Source: Pseudoluteimonas sp047602125 (GTDB lineage: Bacteria; Pseudomonadota; Gammaproteobacteria; Xanthomonadales; Xanthomonadaceae). Taken from it: a stretch of DNA of 64,000 nt. Position 1 is the stretch's first letter; the number at the start of each line of letters is the position of its first letter. A model generated the notes under the pieces. The model searched no databases, was not told the origin of the DNA, and saw nothing but the letters and a program-made list of their open reading frames with translations. The stretch spans positions 1,736,001-1,800,000 of the forward strand of contig JASGIB010000001.1 in the NCBI GenBank assembly GCA_047602125.1, written 5' to 3'. The position numbers and the translations under genes are program-made. This document shows positions 48,771-58,876 of the stretch, in pieces.

Positions 48771-49241
48771 ATGCTACCCAACCTCACCCTCGTCATTCAG
48801 GGCCTCGCGTTCTTCGCGGTCGCGTGGCTGGTGATGAAGTTCATCTGGCCGCCGATCATCGCGGCCATCGAGGAACGCCAGCAGAAGATCGCCGAAGGCC
48901 TCGCCGCCGCCGACAACGCGCAGAAGAACCTCGCCCAGGCCGAAGAAAAGGCCAACGAGGAACTGAAGGCCGCGCGCGCCAAGGCCAACGAGATCATCGA
49001 TCAGGCGCACCAGCGCGCGAACCAGATCGTCGACCAGGCCAAGCAGGACGCGATCGCCGAGGCCGGCCGGCAGAAGGCCCTCGCCGAAGCGGAGATCGAC
49101 GCCGCGTCGAACCGCGCCCGCGAGGAACTGCGCAAGCAGGTTTCGTCGCTGGCGGTGACCGGTGCCGAGAAGCTGCTCAAGCGCGAGATCGACGCCAACG
49201 CCCACAAGGCGCTGCTCGACGAACTGGCCGCGGAGATCTGA
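48771..49241 (+). CDS. atpF: F0F1 ATP synthase subunit b
   Basis: 156 aa. A single N-terminal membrane helix (about 5-26) followed by a long charged helix (EERQQKIAEGL, AEEKANEELKAARAKANEII) that forms the peripheral stalk dimer. Length equals E. coli AtpF (156). Five bases before atpH. Confidence 0.96.
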   Translation: MLPNLTLVIQGLAFFAVAWLVMKFIWPPIIAAIEERQQKIAEGLAAADNAQKNLAQAEEKANEELKAARAKANEIIDQAHQRANQIVDQAKQDAIAEAGRQKALAEAEIDAASNRAREELRKQVSSLAVTGAEKLLKREIDANAHKALLDELAAEI

Positions 49242-49245
49242 GGCC

Positions 49246-49773
49246 ATGTCGCAGGCCCTGACCCTCGCCCGTCCGTATGCGCGCGCTGCGTTCGCGCTGG
49301 CGCGCGACGCCGGCAAGCTGGCCGGATGGTCGGACGCGCTCGGCTTCGCCGCGCGCGTCGCCGCCGATCCGCAGGCGGCCGCGCTGCTGGGCCATCCCCG
49401 GCTCGGTCGCGACGACGCGGTCGCGCTACTCGCGCCCGGAGGAGCCGACGGCGCGTTCGCCGATTTCCTCGGCCTGCTGTTCGACAACCGCCGCCTCGCG
49501 CTGCTGCCGGAAATCTCCGGCCTGTACGACGAACTGCGGCTCGAGTCCGAGCGCGTGGTCAAGGCGAGGGTGACCTCCGCGACGGCGTTGCCGGCGGCCG
49601 AACTCGAATCGATCAGGGCCGCGCTGAAGAAGCGCTTCGGCCGCGAGGTCGAGATCGAGGCGGCGGTCGACGAAGCGCTGATCGGCGGCGCGGTGATCGA
49701 TGCCGGCGATGTGGTCATCGACGGTTCGCTGCGCGGCAAGCTCGAACGCCTGCAGGCCACGCTCGCGCAATAA
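49246..49773 (+). CDS. atpH: F0F1 ATP synthase subunit delta
   Basis: 175 aa from the ATG at 49246. LARPYARAAFALARDAGKL opens the helical N-terminal domain; the C-terminal block IGGAVIDAGDVVIDGSLRGKLERL is diagnostic. It links the top of F1 to the b-subunit stalk. Confidence 0.95.
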   Translation: MSQALTLARPYARAAFALARDAGKLAGWSDALGFAARVAADPQAAALLGHPRLGRDDAVALLAPGGADGAFADFLGLLFDNRRLALLPEISGLYDELRLESERVVKARVTSATALPAAELESIRAALKKRFGREVEIEAAVDEALIGGAVIDAGDVVIDGSLRGKLERLQATLAQ

Positions 49774-49799
49774 CGCAACACACACGCATTCAATCGAAC

Positions 49800-49817
49800 G
49801 CCGGCGGCGACGCCGGC
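49800..49817 (+). other. Hairpin before atpA
   Basis: GCCGGCG and CGCCGGC arms around a GCGA loop. It ends 17 bases before the atpA ATG, just ahead of CACAGGAAAC. Same stem as before atpF. Confidence 0.5.
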
Positions 49818-49833
49818 ACCACAGGAAACACCG

Positions 49834-51384
<1,551 letters not shown>

Positions 51385-51400
51385 GCGCCGGACGTAACCG

Positions 51401-51419
51401 CGCGGGTCGCTGACCCGCG
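51401..51419 (+). other. Hairpin between atpA and atpG
   Basis: A perfect 8-bp stem CGCGGGTC/GACCCGCG with a 3-base loop, 16 bases after the atpA stop and 27 before the atpG ATG. No T-run follows, so it is an internal operon structure rather than a terminator. Confidence 0.5.
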
Positions 51420-51446
51420 CCGTCGATCGACGAAGAAGAGACGAGC

Positions 51447-52310
51447 ATGGCAGGCGGAAGGGAAATCAAAACCAAGATCAAGAGCGTGCAGAACACCCGC
51501 AAGGTGACGCGCGCGCTCGAGATGGTCTCGGCCTCCAAGATCCGCAAGGCGCAGGAGCGGATGAAGGCTTCGCGCCCGTACGCGCGCGCGATGAAGCAGG
51601 TGATCGGCCACCTCGCCCAGGCGAATTCCGAATACCGGCATCCCTACCTGGTCGAGCGTGCGGACGTGAAGCGCGTCGGCTACGTCATCGTGTCCTCCGA
51701 CCGCGGCCTCGCCGGCGGCCTCAACAACAACCTGTTCCGCAAGCTGCTCGCGGAGATCCGCGGCTGGCAGGAGAAGGGCGTCGAAGTCGACGTCGTCACC
51801 ATCGGCCAGAAGGCCTCGGTGTTCTTCCGCCGGCTCAAGGTCGGGATGCTGGCCTCGGTCACGCACCTGGGCGACACCCCGCACGTCGAGCAGCTGGTCG
51901 GCGTCATCAAGGTGATGCTGGACGCCTACTCGTCCGGCCAGGTCGACCGCGTGTTCCTCTGCTACAACGATTTCGTCAACACGATGACGCAGAAGGCGAC
52001 CTTCGACCAACTGCTGCCGTTGCCGGAATCGGAAACCCAGGTCGCCAGGCACGACTGGGACTACATCTACGAACCCGACGCGCAGGCGGTGCTGGAACAC
52101 GTGCTGACCCGCTACGTCGAGTCGCTCGTGTACCAGGCGGTGATGGAGAACGTCGCCTCCGAGCACGCCGCGCGCATGGTCGCGATGAAGGCCGCGAGCG
52201 ACAACGCGACCAAGCTGATCGGCACCCTCAACCTCGTCTACAACAAGGCGCGGCAGGCGGCGATCACCCAGGAAATCTCCGAGATCGTCGGCGGCGCCGC
52301 GGCGGTCTGA
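51447..52310 (+). CDS. atpG: F0F1 ATP synthase subunit gamma
   Basis: 287 aa. REIKTKIKSVQNTRKVTRAL at the N-terminus and NKARQAAITQEISEIVGGAAAV at the C-terminus (given as NKARQAAITQEI and SEIVGGAAAV) are the two coiled-coil halves of the central rotor shaft. YVIVSSDRGLAGGLNNNLF is the usual Rossmann-like block. AAGAAGAGACG precedes the ATG. Confidence 0.97.
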   Translation: MAGGREIKTKIKSVQNTRKVTRALEMVSASKIRKAQERMKASRPYARAMKQVIGHLAQANSEYRHPYLVERADVKRVGYVIVSSDRGLAGGLNNNLFRKLLAEIRGWQEKGVEVDVVTIGQKASVFFRRLKVGMLASVTHLGDTPHVEQLVGVIKVMLDAYSSGQVDRVFLCYNDFVNTMTQKATFDQLLPLPESETQVARHDWDYIYEPDAQAVLEHVLTRYVESLVYQAVMENVASEHAARMVAMKAASDNATKLIGTLNLVYNKARQAAITQEISEIVGGAAAV

Positions 52311-52352
52311 GCACACGACATGCAACAAGACATCTTCGAATCGGGAAATGCC

Positions 52353-53777
52353 ATGAACACCGCCAACACCAGCACCAGCCAGGGCAAGGTCGTCCAGATC
52401 ATCGGCGCCGTCGTCGACGTCGAATTCCCGCGCGAAAGCGTGCCGAAGGTGTACGACGCGTTGAAGGTGCAGGGCACCGAGATCACGCTGGAAGTGCAGC
52501 AGCAGCTGGGCGACGGCGTGGTCCGCTGCATCGCGCTGGGCTCCACCGACGGCCTGAAGCGCAACCTGGTGGCCGACAACACCGGCCGCGCGATCTCGGT
52601 GCCGGTCGGCATCGGCACGCTGGGCCGGATCATGGACGTGCTCGGCAACCCGATCGACGAGGCCGGCCCGGTCAAGGCCGACACCACGTGGGAAATCCAC
52701 CGCGCGGCGCCGAGCTACGAAGACCAGGCCAGCACCACCGAGCTGCTGGAAACCGGCATCAAGGTGATCGACCTGATGTGCCCGTTCGCCAAGGGCGGCA
52801 AGGTCGGCCTGTTCGGCGGCGCCGGCGTGGGCAAGACCGTCAACATGATGGAACTGATCAACAACATCGCGACCGAGCACTCGGGCCTGTCGGTGTTCGC
52901 CGGCGTGGGCGAGCGCACCCGCGAGGGCAACGACTTCTACCACGAGATGCAGGAGTCGGGCGTCGTCAACGTCACCGAGCACGAGAAGTCCAAGGTGGCG
53001 ATGGTGTACGGCCAGATGAACGAGCCGCCGGGCAACCGCCTGCGCGTGGCGCTGACCGGCCTGACCATGGCCGAGTACTTCCGCGACGAAGGCCGCGACG
53101 TGCTGCTGTTCGTGGACAACATCTACCGCTACACCCTGGCCGGCACCGAAGTGTCCGCGCTGCTGGGCCGCATGCCGTCCGCGGTGGGTTACCAGCCCAC
53201 CCTGGCCGAGGAAATGGGCGTGCTGCAGGAGCGCATCACCTCCACCAAGACCGGTTCGATCACCTCGATCCAGGCCGTGTACGTGCCCGCGGACGACCTG
53301 ACCGACCCGTCGCCGGCGACCACCTTCGCGCACCTCGACGCGACCGTCGTGCTTTCGCGCAACATCGCCTCGCTCGGCATCTACCCGGCGGTGGACCCGC
53401 TGGATTCGACCAGCCGCCAGCTCGACCCGAACGTGATCGGCAACGAGCACTACGAAACCGCGCGCCGCGTGCAGGCCACGCTGCAGAAGTACAAGGAACT
53501 GAAGGACATCATCGCCATCCTCGGCATGGACGAACTGTCCGAAGAGGACAAGCTGGCGGTGGCCCGCGCGCGCAAGATCGAGCGCTTCTTCTCGCAGCCC
53601 TTCCACGTCGCCGAAGTGTTCACCGGCTCGCCCGGCAAGTACGTGCCGCTGAAGGACACCATCCGCGGCTTCAAGGGCATCGTCGACGGCGACTACGACC
53701 ACCTGCCGGAGCAGGCGTTCTACATGGTCGGTTCGATCGACGAAGCGGCCGAGAAAGCGAAGAAGCTCGCCGCGTAA
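52353..53777 (+). CDS. atpD: F0F1 ATP synthase subunit beta
   Basis: 474 aa from the ATG at 52353, with GGGAA upstream; the ATG at 52320 lacks a ribosome site. Catalytic P-loop GGAGVGKTVNMMELI, catalytic Glu in GVGERTREGNDFYHEM, Walker B LLFVDNIYRYTLAG, and the C-terminal DELSEEDKLAVARARKI block. Sequence is standard for proteobacteria. Confidence 0.98.
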   Translation: MNTANTSTSQGKVVQIIGAVVDVEFPRESVPKVYDALKVQGTEITLEVQQQLGDGVVRCIALGSTDGLKRNLVADNTGRAISVPVGIGTLGRIMDVLGNPIDEAGPVKADTTWEIHRAAPSYEDQASTTELLETGIKVIDLMCPFAKGGKVGLFGGAGVGKTVNMMELINNIATEHSGLSVFAGVGERTREGNDFYHEMQESGVVNVTEHEKSKVAMVYGQMNEPPGNRLRVALTGLTMAEYFRDEGRDVLLFVDNIYRYTLAGTEVSALLGRMPSAVGYQPTLAEEMGVLQERITSTKTGSITSIQAVYVPADDLTDPSPATTFAHLDATVVLSRNIASLGIYPAVDPLDSTSRQLDPNVIGNEHYETARRVQATLQKYKELKDIIAILGMDELSEEDKLAVARARKIERFFSQPFHVAEVFTGSPGKYVPLKDTIRGFKGIVDGDYDHLPEQAFYMVGSIDEAAEKAKKLAA

Positions 53778-53801
53778 GCGCGCGCCCAAGGAAAGACCGA
53801 C

Positions 53802-54227
53802 ATGGCATCCACCATCCGTTGCGACATCGTCAGCGCCGAGGCCGAGATCTTCCACGGCGAGGCGACGCTGGTCGTCGCCACCGGCGAACTGGGCGAACTC
53901 GGCATCGCGCCCAAGCACGCGCCGCTGATCACGCGGCTGAAGCCGGGCAAGGTCGTCGTCACCACGCCCGAGGGCGAGCTGCTCGACTTCGCCATCTCCG
54001 GCGGCATCCTCGAGGTGCAGCCGACGGTCGTCACTGTGCTCGCCGACACCGCGGTGCGCGCCCAGGACATCGACGAAGCCGCGGTGCGCGCGGCCAAGGA
54101 AGAGGCCGAACGCATCCTCGCCCGCCGCGGCGAGGCGATGGAGATCGCCGAAGCGCAGGCGCGGCTCGCGGAAGTCACCGCGCAGCTGCAGGCACTGGAG
54201 CGCCTGCGCAAGAATCTCAAGCACTGA
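53802..54227 (+). CDS. atpC: F0F1 ATP synthase subunit epsilon
   Basis: 141 aa. Beta-sandwich N-terminal domain (IVSAEAEIFHGEATLVVATG, GELGIAPKHAPLIT) and a helical C-terminal hairpin (about 88-140) that can inhibit ATP hydrolysis. Last gene of the operon; a terminator follows 22 bases after the stop. Confidence 0.97.
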   Translation: MASTIRCDIVSAEAEIFHGEATLVVATGELGELGIAPKHAPLITRLKPGKVVVTTPEGELLDFAISGGILEVQPTVVTVLADTAVRAQDIDEAAVRAAKEEAERILARRGEAMEIAEAQARLAEVTAQLQALERLRKNLKH

Positions 54228-54249
54228 GGTTCGAGCCAACGCAACCATC

Positions 54250-54278
54250 GGAACGCCGGCGCAAGCCGGCGTTTTCGT
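54250..54278 (+). terminator. Rho-independent terminator of the atp operon
   Basis: GAACGCCGGC, loop GCAA within a palindrome, GCCGGCGTTTTCGTT. Strong stem with a T-rich tail. Same palindrome type as at 26290 and 28465. Confidence 0.88.
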
Positions 54279-54364
54279 TCATCGCCGCGCATTCGCGAAA
54301 AATGAATGCAACCGGCGCGATGCCCGCCGTATCCGAGGGAATGACGGATACGAGGATTGCGCCC

Positions 54365-55726
54365 ATGAAATCGCCACTGATCGCCGCCGTGCTCGCGGTC
54401 GCATTCGCGGCCGTCATGCCGCTTCACGCCGCATCGGCGACGACAGGTCCCGCGCAGCCGGACGCGGCACTGGCCCACGCGACCGAATGCTACGTGGGCG
54501 CCTACCGCTTGCCGGATGCGAGCATCGACGTCGGCCCCAGCGACGGCGGCCTGCGCTGGCGTCATGTCGACGGACGCAGCGGCAAGCTGGTCGCGAGCGG
54601 CGAGGGCGGCTGGAAAAGCCTGGAAGGCTGGACCGATCGCGCCGACGGACACCACGTCGCGTTTTCCGGCTGCGGCCGCGATGCGGTGCTGCATTTCGAC
54701 GGTATCGCCGCGCCGCGCATCGCGTTCGAAGTGCGCGAAACCACGTTCTCGGGCGATGGCGGCACGCGCCTGGCCGGGCGCCTGGTCATGCCCGAAGGCG
54801 ATGCGAAGGTTCCGCTGGTGGTGCTGGTGCACGGCGCCGAGCACGATTCGGCCCGCACCTGGGATTTCATGCAGCGACAGCTGCCCGCCGAAGGCGTGGC
54901 CGCCTTCGTCTACGACAAGCGCGGCACCGGCGATTCGGCCGGCAGCTACACGCAGGATTACAGCGTGCTGGCGAACGACGCGGTGGCCGCGATGCAGGAA
55001 GCGAAGCGCCTGGCGGGCGCGCGCATCGATCGTGCCGGTTTCCGCGGCGGTAGCCAGGGCGGCTGGGTCGCGCCGCTGGCGGCGACGCGCACCAAGGTCG
55101 ATTTCGTGATCGTGGGTTACGGACTGGCGGTGAACGCGTTGCAGGAAGACCGCGAGGCCACGATCCTGCAGATGCAGCTGAAGGGCTATCCGCCCGACGT
55201 CATCGACAGCGCGCTACGGATCACGGACGCGGCGGCCGTGGTGGTGAGCAGCGATGGCGAACGCGGCATCCCCGAGTTCGACGCGGTGCGCATCAAGTAC
55301 CGCGACCAGCCCTGGTACAAGGACGTGTACGGCAACTTCACCCACGTGATCCTGCCCTACATGGGCGACGACCTGCGTCGCCTGGCGCAGCAGTACAAAT
55401 GGGGCACGCCCTGGCACTACGATTCGATGCCGGTGCTGCGCGAATTGCGCACGCCGCAGCTGTGGGAACTCGGCGATGCCGACATCGACGCGCCGATGGG
55501 CGAGACCTTCCATCGCCTGCGCATGCTGGCGCACGACGGCGCGCCGATCACGATCGCGGTGTTCCCCGGCGGTGAGCACGGCATGACCACGTTCGAAACC
55601 GCCGCCGACGGCACGCGCACCTCGCTGCGCTATGCCGAGGGCTACACGCGGATGACCGTGGATTTCGCCAAGGGCAGGCTCGGCGCGGCGTACGGGAAGG
55701 CGAGGATGTATCGCCCGGGGGACTGA
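54365..55726 (+). CDS. Secreted alpha/beta hydrolase
   Basis: 453 aa from the ATG at 54365, which opens a signal peptide (AAVLAVAFAAVMPLHAAS). Residues about 30-130 form a separate beta-rich domain. The alpha/beta-hydrolase core shows VVLVHGAEHDSA, AFVYDKRGTGDSAGS, the nucleophile elbow GGSQGG (GxSxG) and a C-terminal GGEHGM histidine. Probably a periplasmic peptidase or esterase of the S9/S33-like group; substrate unknown. Confidence 0.87.
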   Translation: MKSPLIAAVLAVAFAAVMPLHAASATTGPAQPDAALAHATECYVGAYRLPDASIDVGPSDGGLRWRHVDGRSGKLVASGEGGWKSLEGWTDRADGHHVAFSGCGRDAVLHFDGIAAPRIAFEVRETTFSGDGGTRLAGRLVMPEGDAKVPLVVLVHGAEHDSARTWDFMQRQLPAEGVAAFVYDKRGTGDSAGSYTQDYSVLANDAVAAMQEAKRLAGARIDRAGFRGGSQGGWVAPLAATRTKVDFVIVGYGLAVNALQEDREATILQMQLKGYPPDVIDSALRITDAAAVVVSSDGERGIPEFDAVRIKYRDQPWYKDVYGNFTHVILPYMGDDLRRLAQQYKWGTPWHYDSMPVLRELRTPQLWELGDADIDAPMGETFHRLRMLAHDGAPITIAVFPGGEHGMTTFETAADGTRTSLRYAEGYTRMTVDFAKGRLGAAYGKARMYRPGD

Positions 55727-55738
55727 GGTCGCGGACGA

Positions 55739-56131
55739 TCAGGCGCTGCGTTTCTTGTAGACCCAGTGCCGCGACAGCAGGAAGCCGATGCCGCCGGTGA
55801 GCAGGTCGGCGCCGGGCTTGAGCAGTTGCGCCCAATGCAGGCCGAGGACGTCGTCGAGGTGGGCGACGATCCAGGTATTCACCACGGTCAGCGCCAGCCA
55901 CATGCTCACGAAGCGCAGCGCCGCGTGCCGGCCGACATGGGTGTCCTCGCCGGCGAAGGTCCACTTGCCGTTGAGCCAGAAGCCGAGCGTCGCGCCGGCC
56001 ACGCGGCCGATGACGTTGGCCGGTTCGACCGGCATCACCCATTGGCTCAGCGCGACCATCAGGCCGTATTCGACCAGCCACTGCGCCAGGCCGATGGCGG
56101 CGTAACCGCCGAGGTGTCGGCGCAGGCTCAT
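55739..56131 (-). CDS. GtrA family membrane protein
   Basis: 130 aa with four hydrophobic helices and the conserved FWLNGKWTFAGED segment followed by a C-terminal SRHWVYKKR. GtrA proteins are thought to flip lipid-linked sugars for surface glycan modification. It stands alone, divergent from glmU, with no glycosyltransferase beside it. Confidence 0.9.
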   Translation of the reverse strand: MSLRRHLGGYAAIGLAQWLVEYGLMVALSQWVMPVEPANVIGRVAGATLGFWLNGKWTFAGEDTHVGRHAALRFVSMWLALTVVNTWIVAHLDDVLGLHWAQLLKPGADLLTGGIGFLLSRHWVYKKRSA

Positions 56132-56235
56132 CGACGAGGACCGGGAACGAAGGGCATGGGCGGGCGATTCGGAAAGGGCGCCGCATCGTAGCAGCGCCGC
56201 CGCTAGAATCGCGGCATGACCGCAGGTGCCAAGCC

Positions 56236-57621
56236 ATGACCGCCACGCCGACCGCCCATCCGCTGCATGTCGTGATCCTCGCCGCAGGCGAGGGCAAGCG
56301 CATGAAGTCGGCCCTGCCCAAGGTGCTGCAGCCGATCGCGGCGCGACCGATGCTGGCGCATGTCGTCGATGCGGCGCGCGCGCTGCAGCCGGCCGTGATC
56401 CACGTGGTCTTCGGCCATGGCGGCGAAGCGGTGCGCGCGGCGTTCGCGGACCAGCCCGACCTCGCGTGGGCGGAACAGGATCGGCAGCTCGGCACCGGCC
56501 ACGCGGTGCGGCAAGCGATGCCGAACGTGCCCGACGGCGCGCAGGTGCTGGTGCTGTACGGCGACGTGCCGCTGATCGAAGCCGGCACGTTGCAACGCCT
56601 GCTTGCGGCGCCGGGACGGCTCGCGGTGCTGGTCGCCGACCTCGACGATCCGACCGGCTACGGCCGCGTCGAGCGCGATGCCGAGGGCCGCGTCGCGCGC
56701 ATCGTCGAGGAGAAGGACGCCGACGACGCGCAGAAGCGCATCCGCACCATCAACACCGGCATCATCGCCGCCGAATCCACCGCGCTGAAGCGCTGGCTGG
56801 AAGCGCTGCGCAACGACAACGCGCAGGGCGAGTACTACCTCACCGACGTGTTCGCGCAGGCGGCGGACGAATTCAGCGCCGCGGAAATGGTGCACGTCGC
56901 CGATCCGCTGGAAACCGAGGGCGCGAACGACCCGTGGCAGCTGGCGCGGCTGGAACGCGCGTTCCAGCGCCGGCAGGTGCGCGCGCTGTGCCTGGCTGGC
57001 GCGCGCGTCGCCGATCCGGCGCGGATCGACATCCGCGGCGAAGTGCACGTCGGTCGCGACGTTCGGATCGACGTCGACGTGGTGCTCGAAGGCAGCGTCG
57101 TGCTTGGCGACGGCGTGCGCATCGGCCCGTTCTGCCGCTTGAAGGATGTCGAACTCGCCGCCGGCAGCGAGGTTCGCGCGCACTGCGACCTCGAAGGTGC
57201 ACGCAGCGAGGGCGCGGTTCACATCGGGCCGTTCGCACGCTTGCGCCCGGGCACGGTGCTCGCCGATGGCGCGCATATCGGCAATTTCGTCGAGACCAAG
57301 AACGCGAAGGTCGGCGTCGGCAGCAAGGCCAACCACCTCAGCTACCTCGGCGACGCGATCGTCGGCGCGGGCGTGAACATCGGCGCCGGCACCATCACCT
57401 GCAACTACGACGGCGCGAACAAGTCCACCACCACGATCGGCGACAACGCCTTCATCGGCTCGAACTCCGCGCTGGTCGCGCCGGTGACCATCGGCGAAGG
57501 CGCGACCATCGGCGCGGGTTCGACCATCGGCAAGGACGCGCCTGCGGGGAAACTCACCGTCGCGCGCACGAGGCAGGTCACGCTGGATGGCTGGAAGCGG
57601 CCAACGAAGAAGCCGAAATAA
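56236..57621 (+). CDS. glmU: Bifunctional GlmU, N-acetylglucosamine-1-phosphate uridyltransferase/glucosamine-1-phosphate acetyltransferase
   Basis: 461 aa. N-terminal pyrophosphorylase domain (1-230) with LAAGEGKRMKS, YGDVPLI and NTGIIAAES; C-terminal left-handed beta-helix (about 255-461) with many hexapeptide repeats (IGPFARLRPGTVLA, VGSKANHLSYLGDA) and NYDGANKSTTTIG. It makes UDP-GlcNAc for peptidoglycan and LPS. Location after the atp operon is normal for this bacterial group. A REP hairpin lies 10 bases past the stop. Confidence 0.97.
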   Translation: MTATPTAHPLHVVILAAGEGKRMKSALPKVLQPIAARPMLAHVVDAARALQPAVIHVVFGHGGEAVRAAFADQPDLAWAEQDRQLGTGHAVRQAMPNVPDGAQVLVLYGDVPLIEAGTLQRLLAAPGRLAVLVADLDDPTGYGRVERDAEGRVARIVEEKDADDAQKRIRTINTGIIAAESTALKRWLEALRNDNAQGEYYLTDVFAQAADEFSAAEMVHVADPLETEGANDPWQLARLERAFQRRQVRALCLAGARVADPARIDIRGEVHVGRDVRIDVDVVLEGSVVLGDGVRIGPFCRLKDVELAAGSEVRAHCDLEGARSEGAVHIGPFARLRPGTVLADGAHIGNFVETKNAKVGVGSKANHLSYLGDAIVGAGVNIGAGTITCNYDGANKSTTTIGDNAFIGSNSALVAPVTIGEGATIGAGSTIGKDAPAGKLTVARTRQVTLDGWKRPTKKPK

Positions 57622-57631
57622 CGAAACTTCT

Positions 57632-57654
57632 GTAGGAGCGGCTTTAGCCGCGAC
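57632..57654 (+). repeat. GTAG-type REP after glmU
   Basis: GTAGGAGCGG, TTTA, then CCGCGAC: the standard REP unit with GTAG head and GCGGCT/AGCCGC hairpin, followed by GCTTTT that may help it end glmU transcription. A second, degenerate palindrome AGCCGGGCTTGCTCGGCT follows at about 57671-57688. Confidence 0.8.
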
Positions 57655-57830
57655 GCTTTTGCTCCTGTAGAGCCGGGCTTGCTCGGCTGCTTTCGATCTC
57701 GACCTTCCAAGCTGGAACGGAAATCCAGCAGCGCGCACCACGTGAAATGGCTGCCCCCATCTTGCTGACCGCACGGAGTGCGTCGATTTTTTGTGGCCAG
57801 GGCTTGTCCCTGTCCGCGAAAAATCGTCAC
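57655..57830 (+). other. Putative CRISPR leader-side region
   Basis: 176 bases between the REP and the first repeat. If the array reads on the + strand this is the leader side. Immediately before repeat 1 lies a two-tier inverted repeat: outer arms CGATTTTT (57784-57791) and AAAAATCG (57819-57826), inner arms CAGGG and CCCTG around CTTGT. No clear promoter is seen and no gene is supported. Confidence 0.45.
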
Positions 57831-58804
57831 GTTCCGGCTAGAGCGCAATTCCTGATCTGCTACGCTCGCGTTTTTAATTCATGGCTCACCATGCTGAGTT
57901 CCGGCTAGAGCGCAATTCCTGATCTGCTACGCTCCGATATTTCCTGACAGTGTGCATAGGCTTCGTTCCGGCTAGAGCGCAATTCCTGATCTGCTACGCT
58001 CTCCAGCGCGTCGGCATCGTTCTTCTCGCCGGTTCCGGCTAGAGCGCAATTCCTGATCTGCTACGCTCTGATGGCTCGCAAGGTCGACCGGCCGCAAGGT
58101 TCCGGCTAGAGCGCAATTCCTGATCTGCTACGCTCCCGGACGCCCTGGCCCTGGAGCAGCTGGTCGTTCCGGCTAGAGCGCAATTCCTGATCTGCTACGC
58201 TCACCACGCCGACGCGTGCGTTCGATTGCGCAGTTCCGGCTAGAGCGCAATTCCTGATCTGCTACGCTCTCGTGAAACTTGATAGCTGCATCTCGTGTAG
58301 TTCCGGCTAGAGCGCAATTCCTGATCTGCTACGCTTGCGGCCGTTCGAGGTGCGCCGACTCATCGAGTTCCGGCTAGAGCGCAATTCCTGATCTGCTACG
58401 CTCAGTTCCTCAGTAGTCGCGCCATCCATGGCGGTTCCGGCTAGAGCGCAATTCCTGATCTGCTACGCTCGCAACCCTTTGCGGATCGTCTCCACAACCT
58501 GTTCCGGCTAGAGCGCAATTCCTGATCTGCTACGCTCGCACATGATTTCATCGCCGGAGCAGGTGAAGTTCCGGCTAGAGCGCAATTCCTGATCTGCTAC
58601 GCTCCACCTTCCACGCGAGGCGAATCACCAGCGCGTTCCGGCTAGAGCGCAATTCCTGATCTGCTACGCTCATTTCAGCATCGAGGCGAAGTGGTCGCCC
58701 TGTTCCGGCTAGAGCGCAATTCCTGATCTGCTACGCTCCCGCACGCTGCACGGCCGGGTCGTCGCCGAGTTCCGGCTAGAGCGCAATTCCTGATCTGCTA
58801 CGCT
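57831..58804 (+). CRISPR. Type II-C CRISPR array, 15 repeats and 14 spacers
   Basis: Fifteen identical 36-bp repeats with a strict 67-base period; each begins GTTCCGGCTAGAGCGC and ends CTGATCTGCTACGCT. Spacers are 31 nt. The base after the repeat is C in 14 of 15 cases (T after repeat 8), so the unit can also be read as a 37-bp repeat with 30-nt spacers. The 3' end TGCTACGCT resembles the extended -10 promoter carried by Neisseria-type II-C repeats (TGCTACAAT), which drive individual crRNAs in the orientation spacer-then-repeat. Orientation + is also supported by the downstream terminator and by the tracrRNA anti-repeat at 63351-63379. No repeat has decayed at either end. Confidence 0.97.
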
Positions 58805-58817
58805 CCGTAGTACCAGA

Positions 58818-58842
58818 AGCCACTGATTTCAGTGGCTTTTTT
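58818..58842 (+). terminator. Terminator of the CRISPR array
   Basis: AGCCACTGA and TCAGTGGCT arms with a TT loop, directly followed by six T. It sits 13 bases past the last repeat and reads on the + strand, showing that array transcripts run toward cas2 and stop before it. Confidence 0.85.
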
Positions 58843-58876
58843 GGTGTTCTGACGGGCGAAAGGCAGGCGCATTGGG

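Noticed and set aside
57405..57848. Minus-strand frame between glmU and the array
   Set aside because: Covers the end of glmU, the REP and the palindromes; low complexity and no domain, although part of it may be a dispersed noncoding repeat.
57831..58804. Self-targeting spacers against genes in this window
   Set aside because: No match seen by eye; a proper search of both strands was not possible, so nothing is claimed.
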